Part shown: in pieces, positions 12,375 to 23,074 of the stretch | How the letters are laid out: every line of letters begins with the position of its first letter | Position numbering within the stretch: the stretch's first letter is position 1 | Assembly (NCBI GenBank): GCA_012934845.2 | Contig: WNNJ02000547.1 | Span: 1 to 64,000 of the forward strand | Length of the DNA stretch: 64,000 nucleotides | Source: Pomphorhynchus laevis | Taxonomy: Eukaryota; Acanthocephala; Palaeacanthocephala; Echinorhynchida; Pomphorhynchidae | Direction: 5' to 3' | The notes under the pieces: generated by a model | Databases searched by the model: none | Seen by the model: only the letters and a program-made list of their open reading frames with translations | Told to the model about the DNA's origin: nothing | Position numbers and translations under genes: made by a program

Positions 12375-15004
12375 TTCCTTCTTTCTTCAACGTTGCATTT
12401 GTTCTAGCATTCCATCATTGCGGCCACAAATCCGGTAGGATCTGAGGCCCACAGCCAATCCAGCACGCCGCTCTTCGACTGAACCACCCGGGGTCTTTCA
12501 CCCACCGAAGAGTCCAATCGAGGCGGACTATGCTGGGTAAACAAGAGATGAAGAGCCTGAGAAGCCTTAGCTTTTGCTATGAGAGAAGTCCTCTAGAAAA
12601 GAAGACTAATCCCGAGATAACCCAAGTACCCCAAAGGCGCACCTGAGTTTTACCATTAAATAACAGATTATGGGCCCGTTTCAGAGCCAATCTAGCTTTC
12701 TTAAGGATACGTTTGAGTCTATCCAGGTCAGCTTTCGCCGACCAGTTTACTGTAATGGTAAACCATAGGTATTTTACTCGACTCGTGAAGACAGGGAGTG
12801 GCTGATTAGTCAAAATGGAGGAGAGTGCAGAGAGTGCTAATCTCTAAAGATTTGCTTTGTTGCAGGGACGCCATGAAAGACAACCACCTGTGATTTGGCA
12901 AAGTTTAAAATAAGATTGGACCGGGTTCATTGGTCTTTTAATCTTACAAATAATCAGCTGATGTCCGAGACTACGTCATTGCATCTGCGTCCATACAACA
13001 GGGCTGTGGTATCATCAGCGTATACCACTAGACGTTGTTCACGTTTAAATATTTTAAAGAGCTCAATGGAGGAAGTAAGATATAAGATTGGAGAAAGAGG
13101 GGAACCTTGAGCCACACTTGTAATAGAATAGAACTGAAGCGCATCAGGATCGTCTTCATAATAGAATCGCTTGGTGTACAGCAGTATATCCACCCTGTTA
13201 ACAATTCTCACAGGCAACCCGAGGGACCTGAAAGAAGAGATAACAAAAATAATAGAAATGCGGTCAAATGCAGCAGAAAAATCAAGAATAACAGCCACAA
13301 CAAGATGATGGCAATTCTCCTGACAAAACGGATGCACTTCACTTACAGCTGAATGTACCGAGCGACCTTTGACGAACCCATGGAAACCTGGTGGGATTAA
13401 ATTTCGCCTACTCAGATGATCGCGGATTATAAGCGCCAGCGCTTTTTCGTAAATCGAAAGGAGGGAATTTTGAATCAAAATGGGGCGCAGATCTTTAGGA
13501 CATAAGACCGGATACTTTTTTGGAATAAAAATTCGTCTACAAATGTTGATGCCGGCCACATCGGATGGGGCGGCTAAAATCATTGTGATGACTACTTCTC
13601 TTCTTTGATCGGCTGTCAAAAGCTGACAGACACGAGAAGAGAGTGAAGCTACGGATTTGAAAGTGACGAAAGAGGCCCCCAGGAGTTAAGAATATCTGTG
13701 ACAGATAGATCTCTACTCCTGAAGTCTCCGCAAGGCGGGATTGGCTGATGTGATTGAGTGGCTCCATTATTATGTAGGGATAGTGACTCCTCCAAAACTT
13801 TATCAAGACCTATTTTACCAATCTAACCCAATGCCATATCCCTCCAACAGACAAACTTCTCCTTCTTGAATATTTTCCAGAAAAAAGAATGGGCTGGATA
13901 AAGGGAAGCAACGCTTGTCCTATCCTTACCCAATTTGAACCTATATCTAGTGATCCAATATTCTTTCGAGAGAACTTGCCTGGCGGAAGCAGAGAGATTG
14001 GAAAGACGAAGCATATACGCTAATGTCTTGAGTTTTGTCGGAGTGATACTGTAAACACGACATTTATAGGTAGTCGAAAGCATCGCGGTAGTTTGCGAAG
14101 AGAGGTGGGAATATTCGGTTAGACTCTCTTTCCGAATTCGGGGGAAGCGTTGGATAGCTGCCTGAAAGAAAGCTATTCTGATTGAATCAAAGTGGAATCT
14201 AATTCTAAGCAGCGTATTCTCTTCTATCCGCCAACGAATCAAGTCATGAAATGTGGACATATGTTGACGCGACTGCTCCATACAGTGGGGTTTCAACAAC
14301 CACCTCTTATGGAGCAGTAATAAGTCGAGGAGTGAATTCGTTGATGTGCAATGAAAGGTTGGGGACGGTGATTCATGCATAAGATAACCGTTCCTGACTC
14401 TGCGGAGTGCTGCATTAATCCAACGACCAGTTCTGTCGTTGAAATCACCAAGTACCATGTCATAAGTGCTATCTATAATCCTATCCAGGAGGTCACGGTT
14501 CTTGTGAATCTCACCTGGACGTATGTAGACATTGGCTAGACTGATGTGTTTACCGTTCTTACATAGTGAAACTACTAAACAAGACAGGGCTAGACACGAA
14601 TGGTTGAGTAGAAGGACGATCTTAAGGAGCATTAAACTAAGGTTAAAAGACCTTGAGATGAAGAGGAGTGAGTTGGGGTTATGTACGGAGTATAGTGGGA
14701 ACAAATGTGCTTAGGGATGAATCGAGTAATATCTTGGGGAGACGGATAGACCGCGTCTCCTGAAGGACTATAACATCTGCATCTCTACCAGATAGAAGTC
14801 TAAGGGTAGAAGCTCCTCCCGAATTCGACTGAAGAATATTAAGTGAAAAAGGTTCACGAGTACTCTGCATTGTGTTAGGTTAGCTGGGTGGAATTGCCTC
14901 ATCCCTAGACAGAGCTAGAAGCAGAAAGGTTGACCTTCCCGCAACCGACTCCGTCCTGGGCAAGCACTTTCCCCAGGGCAGTGGCTTCATTTCCCTTTTT
15001 TCTT
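12375..15004 (-). mobile_element. LINE F (APE-type, I/R1/LOA-like, clade unassigned)
   Basis: A heavily decayed non-LTR element. The minus strand holds an APE endonuclease (14870-13823), then RT (13806-12954) and post-RT sequence (12813-12577). No RNase H domain was recognised. Its 5' side meets a family-A LINE piece at about 15005. The segment at about 14880-15004 differs in composition from both and may be the 5' UTR of F. Confidence 0.7.
12577..14870 (-). pseudogene. LINE F ORF2: APE endonuclease plus reverse transcriptase
   Basis: The endonuclease N-terminus has NILQSNSGG and VIVLQETR, and further on VLGDFND. The RT shows HGFVKGRSVHSA, LDFSAAFDR, AQGSPLSPILY and VVYADDTT. Downstream, KSQVVVFHGVPA is readable near 12840-12900. 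The pieces fall in three frames with at least four frameshifts. The AQGSPLSP form of RT motif 5 and the endonuclease style suit the I/R1/LOA groups better than CR1, but this is a judgement by eye. Confidence 0.7.
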
Positions 15005-16153
15005 TTTTCGGTGAGGCAGAAGAGACCGATGGATTGCTTGGTGAATAGGTTGGGGATAAGATCGGATTTATTGAGAATAAATCTAGTGTTGAGGAGACCG
15101 AGGCGGAAACCGTGTGTTGTGCCGAAAGAGTCTAGTGGAGAAGACACATAGGAGAGATGGAGCGCCATCGAAATTTTGGAAGGGCGTGGACAACTTGAAA
15201 ATTTTAGTCTATGTTTCGGATGGAGAGTGAGGTTTCGCCGTTTTCCTCGCGACGGCGTTTTTCGATGCGGGCTGAAGAGATTTGAGCGATTTTAGAAGGG
15301 GCGCAATCGGGGAAAATTCGAGTGGTTGAAGATGACATGAGTTTAAATCGTTGAGAGAGGACAGAAGACGCGTGAGAGCAATGCTTGAAAACAATTTTTA
15401 GGAGAGGGGGCTGGGAAGGATTAGATTGAGAAGATTTGTTTAGACGGATGAATGCGACAGGAGAAATGTCCTTGAAAAAGGATGGTTTATCCGCAGGAAC
15501 AATAGACGAGAGGATGGATCTGAAGGCGGAAACATCGTGGTCCAGACGTGCTTGTGGAGATAAGGAGTTAGAAGGCGTGATATTAGTAACAATGACGCAA
15601 CGATCGCGAGAAGCAATGCGCCTTCGTAAAGGAGGACGACTGACGTGAGTAGATGAGATCACGATAGAAGAGCTGTCAGTTGATGATTTGGAGGGATTTG
15701 GTTTGACGACGGGAGACATAGAGGATAATGATAATAAAGAGGGTGGCAATCGATGTGAGGAAAGGTTATGAGTGGAAGGATAGTGGAGGTTGGTGGAGGT
15801 GATTTTGATTGATGGATGCAAGTTATTGAGAAACGAGACGGGAAGGACGGGACGTGGGGTGTCGGGGAGTGAAGATGACATGGAATGGGAAGTGTATATG
15901 GTAGCAGAGTCGGTGGGTGGAGAAAGTACATTAGAAACGACGGGGTAGTTTGAGTTGACGTGTTGGATGTTGATATGTACTTATTGGAAAGGTTGCAGAT
16001 TGGTTTCTTGGCACAAAAACCACATACGAATTCTTCTTTAGCCTTATTCTTGTCGCAGGCGATTGTTGTCAAGACGCTGCAGTTGTCCATAGTTGGTGTC
16101 GGTCTTAGTTGTTTTCTTACGTCCTCCCATAAACTTGTAAGAATGTATTTCAA
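15005..16153 (-). mobile_element. 5' piece of a family-A LINE (ORF1 and ORF2 start)
   Basis: The only copy in the window that retains family-A ORF1. ORF2 begins at the ATG at 15168 (MALHLSYVSSPLDSF) and is cut off after CLTE at about 15005, where LINE F begins. The 5' end at about 16153 meets the 5'-truncated LINE G, which runs the other way. Confidence 0.8.
15204..16153 (-). pseudogene. LINE A ORF1 protein (zinc-finger-like N-terminus, RRM-like C-terminus)
   Basis: The first piece (16153-15659) has a Cys-rich start, with NCSVLTTIACDK and FVCGFC, similar to the Cys pairs of B ORF1. The second piece (15881-15204) has a Pro/Ser-rich linker, then DRCVIVTNI, FIRLNK, PPLLKIVF and SIRNID. This is the layout of CR1/L2 ORF1p RNA-binding domains. 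The two pieces are in different frames, so there is one frameshift. Its role would be RNA binding in the LINE ribonucleoprotein. Confidence 0.65.
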
Positions 16154-16154
16154 T

Positions 16155-18725
16155 CAATTTTTTAACCGATGGTTGTCGTCGATGGTTGTCGTCCCGGTGT
16201 TGGTATTTGCGTAGATAATTCGTCTCGGAACTTCGGATTAGCCACCGATAGGAAGCTATGGGAATTTATGGATGGGGAACTTTTGCTTGTTCAGCATGTT
16301 GATTTTCATTCAAGGTTATTATCCTCGTATTCTTCAGTTCTCGATCTTATCTTTTCACATACAATTAACGACATCTATGACCTATGCTATAAAGCTCCTA
16401 TAGGTAGCAGCGATCACTGCGTTATAAAGTTTAGTGTCAATGTAGCCGGTGCTCAATTAGGCGACAATGCTGAGCCTGTATTGTCAAAGCGCATGTGGAA
16501 TAGTGTGAACGAATCTGATCTCTTAGAATATGCATCATCTGTTGCATTTGACAATTTCAGTTCAGATGTTTGTGAACGTTGGCAGTCAATTCGTGACTGC
16601 TTATTAGTGATATCAGACCACTTTGCTCCAAGGAAGCAAATCGTGCCATCTAAACGGTATAAACCTGCATGGTTTGACTCCGAATTGAAGACACTAATAA
16701 GACGGCGTAATAAATTGACAGACAATGTCGCTTAGACTCATCATTTCGATCGAAGTATAAGACATGTCAAAATCAGCATATCAGGGCTAGATCTCGCAAA
16801 CGCGTAATCTATGAACGTCGACTAATCAATTCCATTAATTCAAATCCAAATTATTTTGGTCATATATTCGTAGAAATAAATGTGTAAGACCTCTCATATC
16901 GTCTTTAAAGTGTGGTGAACAGCTGGTTAATTCGCAGTCAAATATTTCGGAGACATTCGCAGATTCATTTAGGCTTATTGCTAAGAACTCCACCAGTAAC
17001 GATAATGATAATATTAGGATATGTAATTTGTTGCCGTTGAGGCATTTCACAGTTTCACAATCTTTTGTCTACGATGAGCTAGCTCGATTATCGGTCAATT
17101 CATCTCCCGGTCCTGATGATATATATCCCTTTCTGCTTAGAGCTTTAAGATCCATGCTAACTGTGACATTAACTGAACTGTTTCAAATGTCAATTGATAA
17201 ATGCGAAATACCACCGTACTGGAAATGCGCAATTGTAGTTCCGGTTTTTAAGAAGAGTGTCATGCACAATCCTGAAAATTACAGACCAGTGAGCTTAACT
17301 AGTATTGTCAGTAAAATTTTCGAACGGATAATCTATAGGTATGTTGTGAATTTGTTGCGTCAATCAAATCAGATAAACTCATATCAACATGGATTCACCG
17401 TTGCACGATCGTGCTTAACTAATTTACTTTGTGCTAGGGAGGTGTGGGTTAATGGCGTGTCTAACGAGATAGCAGTTGACTGTGTCTTTATTGACTTTAG
17501 TAGGGCTTTCGATCGTATACGTCATGAAAATCTCATCGAAGTGTTTTTGGACTGTAAAATAAATTCGATTATTGTAAATTTGCTCCACGCATTCTTAACG
17601 CAACGCTCTTATCGTGTTCGCGTTGGATCGAGTTTATCATCACCACGTTCACTTACATTAGGTGTACCTCAAGGCACTGTCTTAGGTCCACTACTTTTCA
17701 ACATTTATCTAAACACATTGTTAAAACAGCTACACTGTCTGTATTTGGCTTTTGCCGATGATCTTAAAATCTGGTCCAAAATTACATCAAAAAGCGACAT
17801 TGTTGTATCAAAGCAAGATTTAAAAATTATTCACGAATGGAGTATTCGGACAGGAGTAATAATAAATAATAATAATTTGGTCGGAGTGACATACATGCTG
17901 ATTACATGTTAGGCGATAACATTGTATCTAGAGCGAATCACACACATGACCTTGGCACAATTGTTCAGTCTTTTCTCAAGACTCGTATGAACACAGACAG
18001 AGTATTTTCGAAAATGCGAATTGTTCTTTACTTATTGAAGAATTGCTTCAAATATTTGCCAGTATAATGTTTTAAGCTACTGTACAACGCATTGGTTCGT
18101 CCTCACATTGAGTACATCATTCAATCATCATTTCCGCGCACTAAAGAAGAAATCAATTCACTTAATAATATATTAAGACGAGGCTCTCGATTATGTAAAG
18201 GAGTTGCACAGTTTCCTTATGCGGAGAGACTAAGAATGCTAGACATGTGTTCTATCCGATCACGTTTAATGTGTTTAGATTTGGTAGCGTTGTATAAGAT
18301 CGTTAAAGGTTATGACGGATACCCAATAAATTCTGTAAGTTTGAATCATCGTGTCTGTCATCGAGGACATAGTTTGCATCTTAAAACTCAATATCATGGA
18401 AGGTGTCCTCGAATATATCGTCTTTCGCAAGGAGCTGTTAGCGTGCGGAACATGTTACCGGACTTTTTAATATCTATTCAAGACATTGATATATTCAAAC
18501 GAAAATTATTAGAATGGATACGACATCCTGATCAGCAAACTATCCAAATGGCATACCCGTCAGATCAACGATAATTTCAACAATTTAACCTCGTTTTTTT
18601 TCTTCCTTTTTTGTCTATCTTTCTATGTGAACAGACTAAACAGCCTACGGGTTTTGTCTTGTGTATTAATAATATATGATACATTTAAAAGGCATCTTCT
18701 TTTAATAATAATAATGTAGAGGAAA
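16155..18725 (+). mobile_element. LINE G (CR1/Jockey-like), 5'-truncated
   Basis: It begins inside the APE endonuclease and ends in an (AAT) tail at about 18725. The 3' UTR holds a stem-loop (18633-18659) like that of LINE J. It is oriented opposite to the A piece at its left. Confidence 0.8.
16169..18574 (+). pseudogene. LINE G ORF2: endonuclease end, RT and C-terminal domain
   Basis: The endonuclease tail has SVLDLIFSH and IGSSDHCVIKF (16169-16735). RT (17028-17912) has SSPGPDDIYPF, NYRPVSLTSIVSK, QHGFTVARSCLTNLL, FIDFSRAFDRI, LGVPQGTVLGPLLF and FADDLKIW. The C-terminal region (18092-18574) has VRPHIEYI and RRGSRLCKG. At least two frameshifts, near 16735-17028 and 17900-18090, disable it. 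Its closest relatives in the window are LINEs J, I and K. Confidence 0.8.
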
Positions 18726-18939
18726 TTTATTAGGGCACTGCGTCTCTCGACTTGGCCAAATGAAAGAAATTAAATAAAACATTGTGCAACGACTTCATTT
18801 GAGATAATATCAATATTTGATAGTCCACCGCTAGTTCCCAACAGGCAAAAGAAATTTAGCAGGTTTATTAGGTTAGCCGTATACTTAACCTATCGATCTC
18901 CTTCAAAGATTTTTGCGCTAACACAGTGCACTCAAATAC

Positions 18940-20515
18940 GTGGGATAAAGACACATCTATCACCACAGAAAAAACACACACGAAACTCCACGTTTATGGA
19001 CAGGTATGCGAGTGCAACAAAACTTGTCGTAATATCCGTGTAAAGAAACCCTCCAAACGAGGGGGCGTTTAGAAGCACACGGAGACTGCCAACTCGTTTG
19101 CGTATTAACTGGTGAAGTGTACAGATGATGATCTAGCTTGCTAACCTTATCTGTAAAGTCTTTTTTATTTTGAATATAATGTACCGTATCTTGGGATCCG
19201 ATCATATTTCGTAAATACTCCGTACATAACTCGACTTTAGATAAAACATAAACTGCAGTCGTCGAGCACTTTGGAGAGACGCCTACAACACGCTTAATGA
19301 ATCTGCCTTTACATTTGTCGATCTGCGCAAAATTAGCCGTCGTGAGGTCCGTCCAGATTGCTGAAAGCGCGTACGACAAAATCGGTAGAAGCATGACATG
19401 AAAATACTGAAGAGCACCACCAAAGGAAAGCTTACCTAAACATTTAACTCGCGAAGTGGCTATAACGATTTTCGCACATTTCTTTTCGATATGAAGCTTA
19501 AAAGACCACCCACTTGTCAATAGCATCCCCAAATACGTGTATTGATTACTGAACTCTACCTTCCTGCTGTTTAAACTAATCTCGTCATGTGAGCACAATC
19601 TGCCACCTTTACGAAACTTTACTACCTTTGTTTTATCGATATTGACTTCAATTAGATTATTTGAACAGTAGTTAGCTAGAGCAGTGGTTACGTTTTGAGC
19701 CGATTCCAGATCTTTCGTTAGAATAACTAAGTCGTCCGCGTAAAGAACAGAACTTGAAGTTTGACATTCGTTTCTCAGATGAGACGGCAAATCATGGATA
19801 TAAACAGAGAAAAGGATAGGGCTGAGCGGATCTCCCTGCATCACACCGCGGCTAGCAATTATTGTGTCTGATGAAGTAAGTCCGTCGAAGACATTTAATG
19901 AATTGGCATAGAGGATATTGCCTAAGAGTTTCAGCATACGACCAGATATCCGGAAATCCATCGACAATTTACGGGTGAGTATTTCTCGATTAACCGAATC
20001 AAAGGCTTTTTTAAAGTCAACAAAGATAGCATATAAATGACTCTTGCGTTCGAATTGTAATAACACTTGTTCACGAACTACCTTGATTGCATCCACCGTT
20101 GATCGGTGAGGTCGGAAACCAAATTGTTCTGGCGGCAACAGATAATCACGGTGTTTCGATAATCGATTGGTTATAAGAGTGGACAAAAATTTATAGGTAT
20201 GGTTTAGCAGGGCAATTCCACGGTACGAGTTGGTATCACTTATATCCCCTTTACCCTTATACATGATTTTTATTACAGCTTGCTTCCATGACACCGGCAT
20301 TTGATAACCGTATAGGATACAATTGAATAAATGTAGCCAATTACTCGATAATAAATAAAAGGAATCTTTAATTTGTTCAACACAAAGTTGGTCTGGGCCG
20401 GCCGCATTATTATTAGACATAGAAAAGAGAGCAAGTTCCAATTCGGGCAATGAAAATGGAGCATTTAGTTGGTCATTGTCACTGTCCAAGCATGACAGTG
20501 TTATCAGCGCATTGT
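18940..20515 (-). mobile_element. LINE H (non-LTR, clade unassigned), 5'-truncated
   Basis: One long open frame of RT and post-RT sequence, truncated at the 5' side near 20515 next to a (TAT)n tract. The 3' side near 18940-18960 lies about 215 bp from the tail of LINE G. The RT motif style differs from every other LINE here. Confidence 0.65.
18960..20489 (-). CDS. LINE H reverse transcriptase, partial ORF (509 aa)
   Basis: RT motifs in order: AAGPDQL, SYRGIALLNHTYK, FGFRPHRSTVDAI, FVDFKKAFDSV, GVMQGDPLSPILF and YADDLVIL, then NIDKTKVVKFRKGGR and YLGMLLTSG. The last residues HGYYDKFCCTRI.. look like the start of a Cys-rich zinc knuckle that goes out of frame. The endonuclease is missing because of 5' truncation, so it cannot transpose. 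GVMQGDPLSP and FRKGGR recall RTE/L1-like or I-like elements; the clade is left open. Confidence 0.75.
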   Translation of the reverse strand: MDSDNDQLNAPFSLPELELALFSMSNNNAAGPDQLCVEQIKDSFYLLSSNWLHLFNCILYGYQMPVSWKQAVIKIMYKGKGDISDTNSYRGIALLNHTYKFLSTLITNRLSKHRDYLLPPEQFGFRPHRSTVDAIKVVREQVLLQFERKSHLYAIFVDFKKAFDSVNREILTRKLSMDFRISGRMLKLLGNILYANSLNVFDGLTSSDTIIASRGVMQGDPLSPILFSVYIHDLPSHLRNECQTSSSVLYADDLVILTKDLESAQNVTTALANYCSNNLIEVNIDKTKVVKFRKGGRLCSHDEISLNSRKVEFSNQYTYLGMLLTSGWSFKLHIEKKCAKIVIATSRVKCLGKLSFGGALQYFHVMLLPILSYALSAIWTDLTTANFAQIDKCKGRFIKRVVGVSPKCSTTAVYVLSKVELCTEYLRNMIGSQDTVHYIQNKKDFTDKVSKLDHHLYTSPVNTQTSWQSPCASKRPLVWRVSLHGYYDKFCCTRIPVHKRGVSCVFFLW

Positions 20516-20529
20516 ATTATTATTATTAT

Positions 20530-20640
20530 TTTAACAATTTATCTGCTTGACTTTCTCATTTTTGTTTGTGGACTTGTAAGCGTACAGCTTGTACGCATTT
20601 GCCACATTAAATAAATTTGTATTACTATTATTATTATTTA
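20530..20640 (+). mobile_element. 3' end fragment of LINE family B (B4)
   Basis: About 100 bp almost identical to the 3' UTR of B1 (27590-27690, opposite strand), ending in a (TTA)n tail. It includes the terminal hairpin GCGTAC/GTACGC at 20580-20596. This is typical of an extreme 5' truncation during target-primed reverse transcription. Confidence 0.85.
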
Positions 20641-20734
20641 ACTCTCGATTGATGTATATGTTTTACTCTCTATTGAAGGAAGTGTGAGACTATAATTTAC
20701 AAATAATTTTTTTTCAATTTATTTTCTTTATTAG

Positions 20735-23068
20735 TAAAACATAAAATTAAAGGTAACCCTCTAATGGGCCCTATTTGTCAATTCAAAAAATAATAATAAT
20801 TATCTGTATGTGTAGTTATGCAAAAACTGGACGATGAAACGCCGATCTGGATCCTCTAATGCACCGGGATACCATCCTTGCGAGACGGATGCCTATTCTA
20901 CAACGCAGCGTTGAAATTACATCCGAATACTTAACCTCTGCTCTTTCGGCGATAGTATTCGCGATTTTTTTCAGAAGACTTTCCGTGCCCTTACCTGCAC
21001 CTCCAGAGTTCGACAACACAACAGGAATGAAAGATGCTCTTTCAATTTCGGTTATTCTTTCTAGATATTTATTTCTTTTTCGGCTTTCGTGATACTCAAA
21101 ACACGCACTCGGATTCCTTGATAAATTCGACGGCGCGAGCGCATTAAAAATGCAAACATCTATTAAAGTACGTTCCGTCTTGTCACCAAACAATCCGTTG
21201 CATGATATGTCCAATCTCGCTTCTTTATCCTTAGTAGTTGTTTGTTTCAAGAAAGTTACATTTGAAGAAACAGGCGCCAGTCGAGGTTCGATTTGTACAG
21301 ATGGACATATCTCAGTAAGCGTGTATGCTAAGAAATCCCGTACCACGTCATGTCTCATATATGGAAGTCCACCAAGTGAACACGAAAGCGAGTGCGCCAG
21401 AGAATTTACTGTACCACATTGACAATAGGACGGAGCGCTTTTTGGAAGAAAACCGTATCGCGCCGCCATAGCGTCTCGAAATTCATCGTTGCTTAGCCTT
21501 GAATTCCTTTCATTCGATGGATAAACTGAAAGCCATGATGATGCACCTTTGACTGACGAGTGTTCTATTGACCTTCTCAATAAATGATTGCAATTATCGA
21601 GAATATTATTGCGATTAATTTTACAACGGGAGATATTTTGAGCGCGGATTAGTTTAATTATCGTATCTTGTTTTCCTTTTAGTGATTCGCCGGAGTAACC
21701 TTCCAAACATGGAGCGCATAGGGAAGTAGATGATTCATATTCCGATTGAACCAATGCTGAAGGATCACGTATACTTACGCCACCGTCCCTGTAACTGAGG
21801 CAAAGCGTTCTCCATATAAATTCATCACTTGAAAGATCGATATTAAACAGCTTAGATATCATCATTTTTATTCTTTCAGACAGAGGACCAATCCAATCTA
21901 CAGAACATGCACAAGTCCTCAGGAGATGCGACCATTTGTGCTGAATTGATCTGATAAAAGCCGTATACGCAACCTAAACATCGAGTTCACCCATATCTAC
22001 CAACCGTTCAATGGAATTCGATATATCCTGCACAAATGATGATACAAACTGCTTAACGTAAGCGTATTTACCGATCGGGGAACCGAGAATTTTCACACCG
22101 TTTTCCATTATCGGAATATTGGTGTCACTGAATTCTGTTTGTAGCGATGTACTGTCATATCCGTTAGAGTAGATTTTACATTTTTCGGGATTGATGTAAA
22201 AACCATACTTCGGACCAAGCAACATTAACATTTTGAAAGCCGCCTTAACCATACTAGGCGGACCAACCATATTACCATCATCAGCATACCATAATTGTTC
22301 AACATTGGGGCATTTTTTTATAAGCCGGTATATTAATGGTAGCGTTGCGGCACTGAAAGCAGCCATTGAAAAAACATCACCCTGTGTAAATCCTTCTGAA
22401 GACCATATGTATTCGTTTCCTGTAGCCATTCGAGTAGGATCTCTATACAAGTTTGACAATACGACTGATAATGCTGGACAAATATAAGGCATATTACGTA
22501 AAGCCAATTTTCTATTAATGCGATTAAAAGCATTGTCCGCGTCGATGGTGAGAAGTATGTTGTTCTCATTAGAAAGATGTGTTTTCAGAGCATGAATAAC
22601 ACATTCAGTTCCGGCCCGATGTGATGCACAATATTGTATAGAACCACATGCGTGTTGCAGCTGAGGCTGAACAACTTTGAGTATGGCCTTCGAAATAATT
22701 CTTCTGGAGACATCCCCGATACCTATTGGACGAATGCCATGAAGTTTGCTTAGTGGAATTAGTCGGCTTGTGGTAAAAGCCTCCATCGAAGTTTTAGGTA
22801 TTTTACAAGTTGACAAATGCTTTGAGAAGAGAGCCAGTGCATCCGCTAGATTTCGCGACTCAGTTCCAAACGTAGATAGCATTGCGATCCATGCCTTCGC
22901 ATCAAGGCCAGATGGGCCTGCTCCACCACTCATTCTACAAGCAGCCGTGATAATTGAATCTGCGTCAATCGAGTCGAATGCTATCGGATGGAAGACTGCA
23001 TCGTTTTTCAATGGGGGAAGAAAGGATGGCATCTTCGTCAAGTAATGCAGGCTCTGGATGCTTGTCGA
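20735..23068 (-). mobile_element. RLE-type LINE E1, 5'-truncated
   Basis: Family E copy with RT, CCHC knuckle and RLE nuclease. The 3' UTR carries the family hairpin (20752-20772). The 5' end is truncated at about 23068, directly against the (TAA) tail of E2, which has the same orientation. Confidence 0.85.
20816..23041 (-). pseudogene. LINE E1 protein: RT and restriction-like endonuclease
   Basis: RT part (23041-21974): GGAGPSGLDAKAW, GIRPIGIGDVSRRI, LTIDADNAFNRINRK, GFTQGDVFSM and WYADDGN. The part after the stop (down to 20816) has a zinc knuckle CQCGTVNSLAHSLSC followed by RHD, then ARLDI, LIDVCIFN and YHESRKRNKY, the acid-acid-lysine layout of RLE nucleases. A single in-frame TAG (21974-21976) interrupts one otherwise continuous frame, with readable linker sequence between. 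The N-terminal CXC region is lost by 5' truncation. RLE nicks target DNA for primed reverse transcription. Confidence 0.85.
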
Positions 23069-23074
23069 ATATTA